Origin: Phialophora verrucosa
Lineage: Eukaryota > Ascomycota > Eurotiomycetes > Chaetothyriales > Herpotrichiellaceae
Assembly (NCBI GenBank): GCA_002099365.1
Contig: MSED01000002.1
Location: 2,852,001-2,916,000 of the forward strand
Direction: 5' to 3'
DNA length: 64,000 nucleotides
A model generated the notes under the pieces. It saw only the letters and a list, made by a program, of their open reading frames with translations, was not told where the DNA came from and ran no database searches. Shown in pieces: positions 1 to 12,280 of this stretch; positions within the stretch are counted from its first letter, which is position 1, and each line of letters starts with the position of its first letter. The position numbers were made by a program, and so were the translations under genes.

Positions 1-1459
1 GTGTCGGGGGTCGTGGTGCCGGGTCCCTCGTGGCCTTCGTAGAATGAGATCGTACTGTCCTGTTTTGCAGGAATTTCATGGTCTTGGTCTTCATTACCGA
101 GTCATGCAAAATCGCCAGCTGCCTTGCTGAAGACATGGTAGATGACCCAGACGTGCTGAGCCTTTCCAACGAAATCCCTCTGCTCGATATGTAGCGCATC
201 ATCCTTTGAAGAGAGGCAAACGGTCGATATGATGGAGCACGACGCTGCAGGAGTCCAAACCACCATCTTTCAGTAGACAGGGGCCCCTAGCCTTATCAAT
301 TTTATCAACTAGTAAATATTCAGCTTGCGTCTCTGCCAGGGTTGGCAGGCATCGATTCCTATCCTTGGCGACTTGCGACTCCTGAATCGACATCCTGATT
401 AGGAAGCTGCAAGCCTTCACGGTTGATAATTACTGCCCATGATACCATAGCGCTGAATATCGAAGCTGGCGTGCCCGGGAGAAAGGTGCCGCACGAGTCG
501 ATGTTCGACCCATACACGCAGGGTGTCGCTGTGTAGAGTATGGACGCTAGGCTCGCGAATCTTGATGAAACTTACGACCGTCGACTGATCATGGACCATC
601 CTGTTGTGTTGAACTGGGATAATTGAAGGGACCCTCCAGCTGGGTGTACACAGTTACAAAGTAGCTCAGCTTCACCCACAGGCGTCTCTACCCAGCCGAA
701 CTATTAGTCATCTGGCTCCCTTAGCGAGCTAACCGGTTCGGGCTGAGCACGCCTGGCATGCCCCGAGCTCAGCCAAGCCAAAGCCTCGCCGTCGCCCCCG
801 CATTTAATTTTAGCGAAACCTGCTCACCCGTTCAGCCTCATCTCGAGAAGTCCGAAAAACATGCTCACCCGTCCAATGTCGCGGAGATGAGGTTTCAGGC
901 GAGGCTGGCATTAGATCAGGACTGGGCCTCAGAATCTTGCTCAAGAGGCTGATATTGAGGCTTAGGCGTGGAATCATGCCTGAATGCAGGCTTGGAAGTG
1001 TCGTGCTTTTGGCTAGTGGAAGACAGTCGCGAGGTGAGTTGAGTAGATTTGAGCAGGTATTCATTTCAACCACCGCAATCATCGCGGCTAGTGGTGTGAG
1101 TCCGAGTATATATGGATGGATGGATGGATGGATGTGAGTACCCAATCCCTTGGTCTCTCGCCTCTTATTTCGCTCTACACGGCAAGTCTACACGACAACC
1201 ACTGCTCGGTACAGCACCCTTCTACCCATCCTATATACGTACCCGTCTGGCGTTGGTCTTGAGACTCGTCTCGTGTATCCGAAAGGTTATACCACATAAA
1301 GCGCTCAACTCCCCCGTCACCAATCGCCAATCGGCAGAACAGACCAGAACATCCAACCCAGACGTATCGCCACCAACCCTCCCTCCATCCACTCAACGAT
1401 ACTCAAACTCAACGATTCTCACACGCACCCTCACAAAGAATAACGCTCCAAAGCCCCTC
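1..1459. other. Intergenic, no gene recognised
   Basis: Only short open frames without recognisable domains are present on either strand. An ATGG microsatellite lies at 1112-1134. The segment from about 1140 to 1459 is pyrimidine-rich and probably contains the promoter and leader of the gene starting at 1460. Confidence 0.5.
1112..1134. repeat. ATGG tetranucleotide microsatellite
   Basis: Nearly six perfect copies of ATGG in tandem. A long open frame begins inside it and reads MDGWMDG, but that start is not credible. Confidence 0.9.
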
Positions 1460-2298
1460 ATGTGCACGGACTCCAACCGCCCCGCGGAGCCCGACTCGGC
1501 CATCCGCGTCGCCATCATTCACCCGCACTCAGACCCGTCGTTCCACGCCCGATTAAGCTTCTCGAACGGGACGGAGGATAGAAGCACGGCGACAGAGACG
1601 ACGCTGCAATGCGCGGACGACGCCGTTGGCGGGCCGTTGAATGTTAGAATCCAGTAAGTACATATCACGTACAGTGTTACGCTTTACTCGTGACGCATTG
1701 GACACAGTATCATGCGTTTGGGCTGGAGATGTGAAGCATGAGGCCCATGATCTCTATTCTATTGGGTATCCTCCCTCTCTCCCTCCTCCCCTTCTCTCTA
1801 CACTTCTAGTGAATTGAGGTGAAGCGAAGTCAAAAATGCAACCATTACCGACTAGCAAGCCGATTCACATGATTGACTGATTGATGGATAACTCACTGAC
1901 CGGGCGACTAATCGATTGATCGATGACTGATTGACTGACACGCTCGCAGTAAATACGGCGAACCGCTCTCACTCTCCCTCGCCCTGTCCTCACGATCCAC
2001 ACGATCCTCACGGACGTCGAGCCCCGTCGTCGATTCGGATACAGAGTCAGACTCGGATCCAGAGTATGACTCCGACGACTCCTCATCGAATCCCGTCGTC
2101 CATTCCTTCCCTGTCACCGCCACCAGGACAGACGCCTCTGCTAGCACCAGCACGAGCACCAGCACGAGCACCAGCACGAGTGGTGGCATTCGACTCGATC
2201 TAGGTGTTGGCGGTGATGGAGTTGTCGGGCGGACCGTGTCTATCGTCGACCAGGCGAGCGGGAAGATCCTGGGCGAGGGGATTATTGGGTGGAGTTGA
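1460..2298 (+). CDS. Hypothetical protein, Ser/Thr- and Asp-rich (2 exons)
   Basis: Exons 1460-1653 and 1950-2298 give 180 residues. The donor is GTAAGT and the acceptor is CTCGCAG, and the reading frame is open across the join. The N-terminal part (IRVAIIHPHSD, NGTEDRSTATE) leads into a low-complexity acidic serine stretch (SDTESDSDPEYDSDD) and an (ST)n run coded by AGCACC/AGCACG repeats. It ends in a Gly-rich, more conserved-looking tail (LDLGVGGDGVVGR). I recognise no family. The 296-nt intron is long for this window and its 3' half is made of GATTGACT-like repeats. The ATG at 1460 was chosen because the upstream frame is low complexity. A lineage-specific gene is the simplest reading. Confidence 0.55.
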
Positions 2299-2797
2299 GT
2301 TGAGTTCACATGGGGCTCTCCATACGGAACTCTCCTTTGAGCTGAAGCATCCTACTGTACCTACTCACTTGCTCTAATTGTGTGAATTTCCTTGTGGCGC
2401 GGCTTGGGTTGTGCTTTTTGGCGACTGCTGCGGAGTGATTACTTGGGCGTTGGATTTATTGAAGAGGAAAGAAAGGAAAGGACAGGATATGGTAGGACAG
2501 GACAGGCAGGACGGACCAGGAAAGGAAAGCGCAAGGCTGGTACGGTACGGTATGTGCGTAAGAGTATATGTTCTCAGCGCACTTTCTGTTGTCAAATGGA
2601 GGTGAGAAGATGAATGCAATTCCGAGACCATAAGGGGCCAGGGCGCCAGGTCTAGCTATACATAGCTACTGATGGAGCCGTACCGAATGTAGCCCAGAGC
2701 AGAGATCCCTCCACTATTGTTCACATGTTCGTGCGCAGGTTTGAACAGGTATCATCCACAATGTCATCTGCAAGCGTTCATCACGCTCGCGTGCTTG
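2299..2797. other. Intergenic
   Basis: About 500 bp between the 3' ends of two convergent genes. It contains a purine-rich GGACA/GGAAA tract near 2465-2535. Nothing else was recognised. Confidence 0.5.
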
Positions 2798-5104
2798 CTA
2801 CAGTAGATACCCCATCCATCCACTATTGTTCATGTATATATCAAACATGTCCAATTCTTCGGTGCTGAAATTGAATTGATCCCAGTTAGTCCGCCCGTAA
2901 CTTGCGGCGTCGTAGGCGGCATTCAGATTCCCTCCGGATGGATGGTGTCCCGTAGTGTCGCCATTGTTCCAGTTTCCGCCGGGCATCAACGCTGGCGTGA
3001 AGGGCCGTTGCGGCGGCAGATCCCCGGTCGGGGTATTATTCCCAGGCGGGTGTAGAATCCCCGGGATGTCCATACGTTTAGCCGAACTGACAATTTGCCC
3101 AGGGTCCTGTGCGAGGACACCGGACGCGCGGTCTGCTTCCTCCTCGGGCAGTTGTCCCGTGCGGTGGAGGTGCCACATTTTGAGCTTTCTGAAAACGAAT
3201 CCGAAAGCTGCGGCGCAGGGGTTCTTGCCATTGGCCGAGATCTCGCTCAACCGACTGAGCATCGCGTCTAGATAGTAGCCCGTCCGCAGATTGGGGAGGA
3301 AATCCGGCCCAAATTTCGAGTCCGCCGAGTTGAAGATCCAGTGCAGCTTCATGAGCACTATCGTCGCGTACGCGCTCCAGACGATGTAGATATTGGGGAG
3401 AGTGCGAGCGCAGTCGGAACCAAGTGAGAGATAGGTATCCAGCACTTGATGACTGCTGGTCAGCAGGGTCGACAAGGCTTCAACGTGCCCAGCAGTGACG
3501 ACATCGGGTTGTTTGCGCTCCTCTGGCGGATGGACCGCCGGTCGAAAATCATCGACATTGTGGTCTTGATGGATGGCAATCTCGTGAATGTACAGATTGA
3601 TACAAGCTGCGTGGTGTTCCACAAGCCCTTCCCCAACTGTCAGTTTGTTGCCGCACTGCAATTTGAGCAAACTTACGTGGGTCAATGGTGGCATCAACGG
3701 TCTTCTCCCACGAGCGTAGCTGCCTTTGGAAGTATTTCAACTGGTATTGTATCCTTGGCTCGGTGAATTTGAGCTCGGCACCTGGGTCGTCCATGTCGAA
3801 AGCCGCTGAGACTTCCTCGGCAATGCGGGCAAGACTGGCCGTGGCACATAGCCATTTATCGGTCGGGGCAGCGTACGGGCTCGTCGAAAGGGTCTTGAGG
3901 CACTCTTCTATACGCGGGCCATACCTGATAAGTGATGGGAGGCGAAGAATGGTCGTGACACTGTATTTCTCTCAATGATTAGCCGGCCTCATTACACCTG
4001 TGGTCAACGCCCCACCGGCACCTACTTTATATTTGACTGATAACAGGCGAGCCACGTTCGACAGAGTTCCACCTCTTCTTCCGGACTCCTTACTACCTTG
4101 GACCGCTTTCCTATCCCCAGTTCCAGGGCCATGACGCTTGCGGCTTGAACGTTGTGGTTAAAGGCAAGATCTCGAGCAGTCCGAGGTCTGACGTAGTATT
4201 GGGAATTCAACAGCATTGCCTGGATCAGGTCTAAAGACTTGTCGCCGTGGAAAAGTACCCTCTCCGAGATCTGGCGATTGATTTCGATGGTGAGCGCAGG
4301 CTGGGCTGAGGGTCGGATCACCGCGCTCGCTACCGTCAGAATGGTCAAAAACGTCATGGGACGAGCTTTTCGGATTTCCTGCGCATCCGCGCCCGGAGGA
4401 AAGACGACGATCGGGGAAATTTCACACATGTGATCCCTCCAGTAAGAGAACAGCTTGGTGGCAGACTCCATGGTCAAGTCCCCGCGATCGACAACGTCGA
4501 CATAGTCGTCGCGGGCCATAGGTTCGAAGTTTGGAGCACTACAACCAGTGGTGAACTGAGGTTGAGAAGTTGGTGGGAATGCCTGTTCGACAAAAATACG
4601 TTGGTAGCTGTCCAGGCTGGTGTTGGAAGTGTCCTCTGTCCTGGCTGGCTCGGAGCTCGAGGCGGTTGGAGCGTCTTTTGGCGGTGACTCAGCCTCTGGC
4701 TTCGCCCCGTCGGTCTGCTGCTGTTTTGCCAGGAGGGCATCCGTCAAGGCGTTGATTTTCTTCTCGAGTTCGGCGACCTTGTGGACTGTCTTTTGTCGCT
4801 TTCGTGGTGGGCCCGGCATGATGCATTGGCGGTTGACCTTGGAGCATGCATTGCATGCTTCTTGGCCCTCAACGGGAAGGCAGCGGATCTTCATGTTGCG
4901 ACATGCGACGCATGCTCGGGACCGTTTTTGGCGCTTGGGCTTCTCATTGCCGGAGGCATCGTCGTCTTCCTGGCTATCCGGAGACTGACTGTGACTGTTG
5001 GAGTCTTGCCGTTGGATCTCTTGCAGGATGGCGCGCGTTTCCGGGGAGCGAGTTTGGTCGAACGGTAGGAGAGTCTCCACGGGCAGTGGCCTCTGAAGCG
5101 CCAT
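2798..5104 (-). CDS. Zn2Cys6 fungal transcription factor
   Basis: Exons (minus strand) 5104-4026, 3960-3677 and 3636-2798 encode 733 residues. The binuclear zinc cluster is at residues 65-94: CVAC, then Cys75, then CNAC and Cys94. A basic stretch and a heptad-like segment (VAELEKKINALTDALL) follow, a likely dimerisation coiled coil. The middle region (SYWRDHMCEISPIVVF onward) looks like the fungal-specific regulator domain. The acidic, Asn-rich C-terminus (FSTEELDMFDIYMNNSGW) resembles an activation tail. The first intron is 65 nt. The second is only 40 nt, inferred because it is the one join that keeps PLGEGLVEHHAACINLYIHE in frame. The start at 5104 was chosen over upstream in-frame sequence, which is unlike protein. 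The target genes are unknown; the next gene downstream is a siderophore-type transporter. Confidence 0.85.
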
Positions 5105-5755
5105 ATCTATGCCTGGGCGTGCGCGTAAGCGAACTTCGAAGTGTTGCAAGGGCTTGGCTGTCAACAAGACATTTCGGTGATGACGCAGAGGAAATTGCTG
5201 ATGTCGCTTTGCGCAGCGTGACGCGGTTCCTTCTCGACGGATGCGCAGATGGCTAGAAAATATGGATGGAGATGTCTCCGTCAGCGCCCAGATTGTCACC
5301 GCATTTATCCAGCTTCTTGAAACGCGATAATGAGGCTGTGATTAATCGATAAGCTTTGTAATTCGAGTCACCATCCCCTCAGATTGCGCGGAGCAGTCGG
5401 CTTTAAATTAAAGTCTGTCGTCTGACACGCAGATGTACGTGGCCGCTCAGTGCCGCTGCATCAGGGTGCTCGTCTGACGATAAATGAGCACGTTTCCGGC
5501 TAGGCTCGGATAGAAGACATGCCGAACAGCATCAGGCACCAAGGCAATAACAAAAGTGCCAGTGTCTGTTGATGCGTCTATAGTCCGCAATGCCCTGACG
5601 AATAATCATCGCTCCATAACCTCTCGTGACAATATCAATCGTTGCAACAACCCTTCGCCGTCACTTCCTCCAACACGAGGCTTGAAAAGCCTGTCGCTTG
5701 TATGCATCACCACAGCGCTTTCGACACTTTATGCTACAACACCGGGCACCAAAGC
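5105..5755. other. Intergenic, promoter of the Zn2Cys6 gene
   Basis: 650 bp upstream of the regulator starting at 5104 and downstream of the transporter ending at 5756. No gene, RNA or repeat recognised. Confidence 0.5.
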
Positions 5756-7672
5756 TCACCATCGTATCCGTCGCTTCCATTTCTGCAGTCGAGTCTCCTC
5801 TATTGAATCGGCCTCCGTGTCTGATCCTTCAGATCCTGCCAGATCACCGGCAAGGTTATGTTTGTCGTTCAACTTGAGGTTGGGCAGGAACCATACCATG
5901 ACCATGGGAATCGCTGATGCGACCAGGGCGGCAATGGTCATGTACCTCAGGATGTCCGAGTAAGCGTGGTTGACCGCCATCCGTTCACTTGAGCCTGGCT
6001 GGGCGACGACCTCTGTAATCGTGTCATACACACTGTTGATGGACGATTGCGGTGTACCAGGAGCCATCCAGAAGCGTAACCGTTGCTTGAATAGGCTTGT
6101 ATAAATGGTGCCTGCGATGGAAGAGCCCATGCTATTGCCAAGATAGATGAACAGGAGTTCCAGCGCCGTTGATTGTGCCAGCTCTGCCCTCGGGACCACG
6201 ACCTGCGCAACAACAATGACCACCGTGCCGACCATCCCGCTGCCTGCTCCCTGGATGACTTGCATGACGAATATCTCTCCGACCGAGTTGTTCGCACCAC
6301 GAAGGCGCATCATGAATCCATAACCGATGAGTCGGATGATGACACCGATCAGGAGGAGCCACTTATACCGCTTCGATCGGTACATGAGAAGGCCCGTGCC
6401 CAAACCCGTCAAGACCTGCACGCAGCCCGCGGCGTAGGTCAGAAAGGTTGCATTCCGTGGTGTGAACTCATGGACCACAGTTGCCCATGCATATAGATAG
6501 GTGTGCGTGACGCTGTAGGCAAAGGCGTCGAGCAAGCCGATCAGGAATGCAAGGACCAGGGAGATGTTCTTGACGAAACGGGGTGGGATGACGGGCTTCG
6601 ACGCTATTTGAGATTCGTAGTATACCAGTGCCAGGAGGAAGACGACTCCCAACGCGATCAAAGTCGGCACCCATGGTGCTTGCCAACGGCCAGAAGTATT
6701 ACTGGCAAGGGCTATCGGCAGCAGTAGCATTGCGCACCCTCCACTCAACAGAACCATTCCGCCCAGGTCAATTTGAGAGAAGAAGCCGCGGGTTGAAGTC
6801 TTGTTCCGAACAGTACCGCCTGCCCTTCTTAACCGGCGCTGAAACAACATAAGAGGGACGATGACGGCTATGGAGCAGATGGGCATGATGATGGCAAACA
6901 TACCGATGCCCCACCGCCACCCAATGTTTGCGAGGGCGCTGTCAACGATGAATGCCGAACACCAAGGTATGATCATGAACGGTAGGTTCACCAGGCCGTT
7001 GGCAAGGCCACGCCATCTCGACGAAGTGATGTCCGCCACGATGATCTGGTTGAGGATCTGCATGCCGGTTTGGCCGATACAATAGATGACATAGCCTCCG
7101 GTATATTGGCCGAAGCCTTTGGCTGACGCACAAAGTATGTAGGAGACGACATAGAAGATGACCACGGCCGCGTACGTCTCAGCTCGGCCGATGACATCGG
7201 ATATCTTCGCTATGGGTGGCTTCAGGACGGCACTGACAATGGTCCCAGCGGTCATCAATGCCCCAAGAAGAGCGACCTCTTCAAAGTCGGAAGCTGCATA
7301 GTTTTGATAGTTGTAGATGGTGGCGTGGTCGAGCTCGCTAGCACCCGCGTCAGTACGTTCAGGCGCACTCTCAAGGGCTGTACTTACAAGATGGTCCACA
7401 TCAGTGCGATGCTAGTCTGCTGTCAGCAAGTTGGCTCAAGCATGAAAGAAGTTGGCGTACCCTATCCACATCCATACTCTCCCATGTTTGCCCCAGGCGG
7501 CATCCAGTGCATCCTGGTTGTCGTCGTCATTCTCAGAATCCGAATAAACTCGATCCTCCGTCGATTGGATCTTCTCTTCGTCCACGACCGCAGATGCAAT
7601 GCTCGCAGCTATTGTGGTCTCATGCTCTGGCCTAGCCTCTGCAGAGAATCGACTTTCTTCGGCGAGTGTCAT
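5756..7672 (-). CDS. MFS siderophore-iron transporter (SIT/ARN family)
   Basis: Exons 7672-7461, 7411-7388 and 7337-5756 encode 605 residues. It belongs to the major facilitator superfamily, siderophore-iron transporter group: a long acidic N-terminus (SDSENDDDNQD), then WMWIGIALMWTIFELDHATI, then a predominantly hydrophobic region with the motif-A-like loop KPPIAKISDVIGRAETY. SSRWRGLANGLVNLPFMI and RWGIGMFAIIMPICS are typical of this group. The short charged C-terminal tail is cytosolic. The middle exon is only 24 nt, and the splice is supported because it restores the expected first membrane segment. The 605-residue length fits SIT proteins. Expected role: uptake of ferric siderophores across the plasma membrane. 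An SreA-type site lies about 490 bp upstream. The exact siderophore cannot be told from the sequence. Confidence 0.85.
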
Positions 7673-8761
7673 TTTGCGGGCAAGTCTGGGCAAGCAAAAG
7701 CCAGGAGCAACGCTGACAGAGGTGAGAAGGAGATGTTGAGTCAGTCATGGCTGAGGTTACGGGAGCAATATCAATTCACGAAACAGCCCGAAGAAGAAAT
7801 CCGAGCAGTGACCGTTGATCAGACCCATCCTCAATCCAACGTACACAAACAATGAGCGCATCAGGGCCCCTACCCAAGCACAGTAGCACGATCAGCATTA
7901 TGGACTCCATATGAGCTGCTCACGGTGACCTGAAGAGAGGTACGGCGTGGTGACCTAGCAAGGGCGTCCCCGATCAAACATCCTCCACCGTGACGGAGGT
8001 AGGCGGAAGTGAGCCAATACACATCGACAGCGATGTCGGAGTAGGGGCAATGTGGACGACAGCTGCCGGATAGAGCAAGCAGCCCCGTTCTTTTGGGAGG
8101 GGGGACAAGAAAAGGGCGGCGTCAGTGCCTCAGCGGCGAGTCCACGGCGTTGACAATCTGATCAGATAATTTTCATCTAATCAAGATAAGATGATCGCGC
8201 AAAATTTTCATCTCGCTGAGTTTGCGGCGCAGATCCTCTTGGAGCCCCAGGCTCGTCGTCCACCGCTCAGTCCCAGAGACAGGAGCGATTCGTTGTTCGA
8301 CATTTCTTGGGCATTGGCGTTTCATCATGTTGCAGTAGGCGCGTTGCAGTGGGGTAGGAGCTCCAAAAAAGAGGAGGCTGCAATCAGTCGCTCTTCGGAC
8401 CGTTGCACGGCAAAGACTCTGGGAATTTATTCAAGAACGTGCTCATTTTGTTCCAACTGTCCAGTAGCATGTTGTGGAACGTGGACAGGATGCCAGAATG
8501 TGTCCATCACATGCAAACTGATGACTGCCTGCAGCGGTGAGGATGAGAGAAATGAGGACAGACTGAGCACGCCAAGGCATGGAGAACGTCTTCGCAAAAT
8601 GTCCGATGACGCAATTCATGGGTTTTGATGCATCTAGCATCTGCTCCTCCGATTGCTCCTCTCCTACAGAGGCGTTCTTAATGCAGGCCCACTCATATAT
8701 TCACCATCGTGCCGGTCACAAGCAGAAGGTAAGCCAGCCATAGCTATGTGTTCAAGTTCTT
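7673..8761. other. Intergenic, promoter of the siderophore transporter
   Basis: About 1.1 kb between the transporter start (7672) and the 3' end of the peptidase gene (8762). It contains a GATA-factor site cluster at 8161-8195. Short open frames here show no domain. Confidence 0.55.
8161..8195. promoter_or_regulatory. SreA-like GATA site cluster (ATCAGATAA plus AAGATAAG)
   Basis: ATCAGATAA at 8161-8169 matches the ATCWGATAA consensus reported for the iron regulator SreA, and AAGATAAGATGAT follows within 25 bp. Only the siderophore transporter gene begins nearby (ATG at 7672, minus strand). Iron-dependent repression of that gene is inferred. Confidence 0.55.
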
Positions 8762-11194
8762 CTACTTGCTGATGCCTGAATAGTGATTGATCCAGGCGAA
8801 TATTTCCCTGTGCCATACGAGGCTGTTCTCCCTATTGAGAACCCTACGACCAGTTGTCAGCAAGACGCTCAGGCGCGCTAGGACAGAAGAGTCTTACCAG
8901 TGATTCTCGTCGGGGAAGCTCAAGAATCTGCTAGGAACCCCCCTTACCTGCAGGATGTTAAAGAGCATGAGACCTTCAGAGACAGGTAACCTATAATCGA
9001 GCTCGTTGTGCACGACGAAATGTGGCGTGGCCCACTCGCTGATAAAGTTGAGTGGATTGAACTCGTCATAATTGACTCTGTTGGTCCAGAGAGTGCCGTT
9101 GAACTGTGTCCGAATCAGCTTCATTCTCATGTGCAATGCCGAAACTCACGTCGTGTTGCATGAACCAGAGTTCTTCTGTTGAGTAAGATCCTGCAGTGTT
9201 GGTCATGCCGTCGTGGGTTACAAGAGCCTTGAATCTCCTTCCCAAGGCATGACCCTGGATGAAGTTCGTCATGTATCCGCCATAAGACGCACCAGCCTCG
9301 ATGCCGTTCTCCGTGTCGATGTAGTCAAAGGTGCTGTTGACATGCTCCCAAACTGCAACAAGGTCCTCGTAGGGCTGCAGGTTTCCGTCAGTCATTATCG
9401 CCTGAGAGAGCAGCACAACATTCGGAAGAATAGCAAAACTCACATAGCTCCCCCAATTGTCCTGGATGGCATCTTGAAAAGCCATACCCCAGCCAGTACT
9501 GCCGGTCGGATTCGGTGCCACAACAACATAGCCTTGATCAGCCCAGACCTTGAAGTTCCATCTGGTGCTCCAAGAGTTGTAATGGCCGCCCTGAGGACCG
9601 CCGTGGACGATGAATGCCAGTGGATACGTTCTGCTTGCGTTGAATCCTGTCGGGTATATGATCCAACTTTGAACCCGGGTATTGCTGCCATCCGTGTAGA
9701 ACTCGGACACGTCATGAGGGCCAAGTCCGGCAAGTTCGGGGTCGACCTCGTTTGCCCGAAGGATACTAGTAACAAGTCTTCCTCTAGGTCCAACAATATA
9801 GAAGTCGCGCGAGGACCAGATTTTAGAATCCGAGACCAGGAGGTTGCCATTGGGTAGCACGTAAAATGAGGCAACCACACCGGCGTTTGTGATGTTGGTA
9901 GGATTGAAGCTGGCCGAAGCCGTCAACGGGACTTGAAATAGTCGCGCGTTGCCAAGATCGGGACCGGTGACGAAGAGGGAAGAGTCGTCAGGAGCCCACT
10001 TGAGCTGGTCTGGGGTGGTGTCCCAATTCTCCGCTAACACAGTGATGTTGAAATTGCTAGGGTTGGCGTTGGCGACGTAGATCTTGTTCTTGTCAGACTC
10101 GTAGGAGATGCCATCCATCTGTAGGTATGCAATTTTCGTGCCGTCTGGAGAAAATGTTGGTCCGGCTGATGCACCTCTCGCGTTTGGCGGCGTAGATGCC
10201 CCAGAGAATGCATTGACTGGCACAGCGGCTCTTGAGCCGTTGTGAGGGACTAGCCAAATCTGGGAGGACGTATAATTTGAGAGTGGTAGGTCAATATTCT
10301 TGGTCAAGAAGATCACCGAGGACCCGTCGGGAGAGATGTCGTAGTCGCCAGAGCCGCCGAAGGGTTGAACGGGGCTTTCTGCCCGAGTAACGTTGGTGAT
10401 GTTCGTGACGAGATTTCTCAGGTTACCACGCAGAGAGTACCTGTTGCCACCAGCCAGTGTACCGGCGAAGACAGCATACTTCCGCTCGGTCAGCCAAGTA
10501 TCCCAATGTCGGACATAGATGCTGTCATAGATCCTCGCACTACTTCGCGGCTCTTCCGCAAAAGCCTCGTTGTATGCGGTCCCATTCGGCCACGCCAGAG
10601 AGTTCACTAGAAAGTTGACGTTTCCAGACGGCGTAACCACAGCCTTGAGCCCAGAGTACGGCGCTGGCAGCGAGGCAACCAGGTACCTGCAGCCGTCAGC
10701 ACCGGTTCGGACGCGCGTATCGGAATGACTCATACGCGTCCTCAAAGGCTGTGACATCGCTAGCATAAAGGCTTACCCCTCCATTGTCTTCCTCGTTGGT
10801 ACCGTTGATGTAGAGGATGCTCGTGTCGTTCGGTCCCACCCAAGAGATCTCCGAGATTTCCGAGCCATTGTAGAGCGAGGATATTCTTCCATTCGTCAAG
10901 TTCACAAGATGCCAGACGGTCTCGGTTTCGTGATCTTCCCACGAGTAACTTGTCGCACTGAAGATGCCGAGCTCCTGTAACACTAGCATTAGCCTTGTGT
11001 TACCGTCCCCTGGAATCTCACCTACACCCGAGGGATTCGGCAACAGCTCGCTGCGTCGCGGCGCTGCCAGCATCTGCCTGCGCAGAATGTTAGCGGATCC
11101 TTGATGCGATCGACGGGGAAACACACTCTGGCGTGATCGCGAAAGCAAATGGCAAGACAGCCAATGCCGTCGCCACAATTGACTGCGCGTACAT
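8762..11194 (-). CDS. dppV: Secreted dipeptidyl-peptidase V (prolyl oligopeptidase family, S9)
   Basis: Seven exons (11194-11127, 11077-11026, 10974-10736, 10686-9444, 9374-9150, 9103-8898, 8843-8762) encode 704 residues, close to known fungal DPP V. A signal peptide opens the protein (MYAQSIVATALAVLPFAFA), then ITPEQMLAAPRRSELLPNPS. A beta-propeller region with WD40-like blades and many N-glycosylation sequons follows. The C-terminal alpha/beta hydrolase domain carries the catalytic triad: Ser564 in GASYGGY, Asp645 in NELDYRLP and His677 in FPDENHW. The product should cleave X-Ala, His-Ser or Ser-Tyr dipeptides extracellularly. The 69-nt intron at 9375-9443 could be read through in frame. 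I removed it because GACTGAC sits before its CTGCAG acceptor and the result, NWGSYPYEDL, matches the family. Confidence 0.92.
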
Positions 11195-12280
11195 CTTTGT
11201 GAAGTGTTTGTTGAAGTACAGAAAGAGGTCCAGGTTGCGGAGGCCGCTCGCTCAGATAAAGTATTTGGCTCCTGACCCTCGCCTTCTTGCTTTCCCGCCC
11301 TTGCCCATGGCTTTGCCCGAGTCCTCCACTAGAAGATCCTTTGCCGCAGCTACCCGCAATCTCGTGCCATGGACGCGCAGCCATATTGCAGATTGTGCAT
11401 ATCCCGGCACAAAGACTGACAAGGAATACAATACTTCGCCGAGTCAAATAGTTACATCAAGTATGCTTGAAGCTGTTCGAATGCTAGAAGTGGCGAGGCG
11501 CAACGGGCTACCAGACCTGGATACCGCATGGAAGAGGAAGGTCAGGAACGCCAGTTGATATGCACAGTGGCAAGCCTCGGCGATCCAGCACGTAAGTTGT
11601 GGACGAGGAGCTGCCATTAGCATGGAGATTCTGCTATCACACTTGCTCTCCGCATCTGCAGTAGGAAGGCGTAATGCGTGTTGACGGAAGGCAGCTTCAC
11701 GACCTTCCTAAGCCAGAAGGCGACGCCCGGAGCATCAAGCTTTCCACTGGTACCAAGAATCCCTCAAGCCTTGCGGGCTTCTTGGATTACACACGGTGGT
11801 CTTGGTGGTGCAAAACAGAGTTGCATCGTATGTGATTGTCCCTGGCTCGCCAAGCAAACACAGGCGATTGAACCCGATCTGTCCTGTCAGTGGCTGGGGG
11901 GACGTTTCCTATCGAGTCAGTGACCCGACCGAGGTCAAGATGTTGATTCACAATGCCACGCCTGACGATAATACCGCAGTAGAGCCTATCAAGGATACAA
12001 CGCGATTCCCGAAGGTGTGAGAACGAGTGAGGGAGAGTGATTTGAGGTTGAGAGCAGCCGATGCCTGGCGGTATTCCCGAAGTGGCGCGGATCATGCTGA
12101 TCACCCCCGCCAAATATCTTGGCGCGGCTGCATCACGTGAACCCACAGAATCTCACATATTTTGCTCAACTCTTCGGTTTCTGTGCCTTGTACGTGTATC
12201 ACAGTGCAGGGCCATTCGTCACAATTCACTGCCCTATAAGATCAGTGTTGGAGATAAGACATGGACTCGTTAGAATATCC
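11195..12280. other. Divergent intergenic region dppV / YdcF-like gene
   Basis: 1.1 kb shared upstream region of two divergent genes. Open frames at 11133-11558 (plus) and 11787-12146 (minus) have no recognisable domain and are not annotated. No repeat or RNA gene seen. Confidence 0.5.

Noticed and set aside
1112..1459. Upstream extension of the first gene starting in the ATGG repeat
   Set aside because: The peptide is Thr/Pro/Leu-rich low complexity and begins inside a microsatellite; ATG 1460 is better.
9375..9443. Retained in-frame segment in dppV
   Set aside because: The 69 nt read through in frame, but a GACTGAC branch point and CTGCAG acceptor and the family motif NW...PYEDL indicate an intron.
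11133..11558. Plus-strand open frame overlapping the dppV start
   Set aside because: No domain, overlaps the first exon and signal peptide of dppV in antisense.
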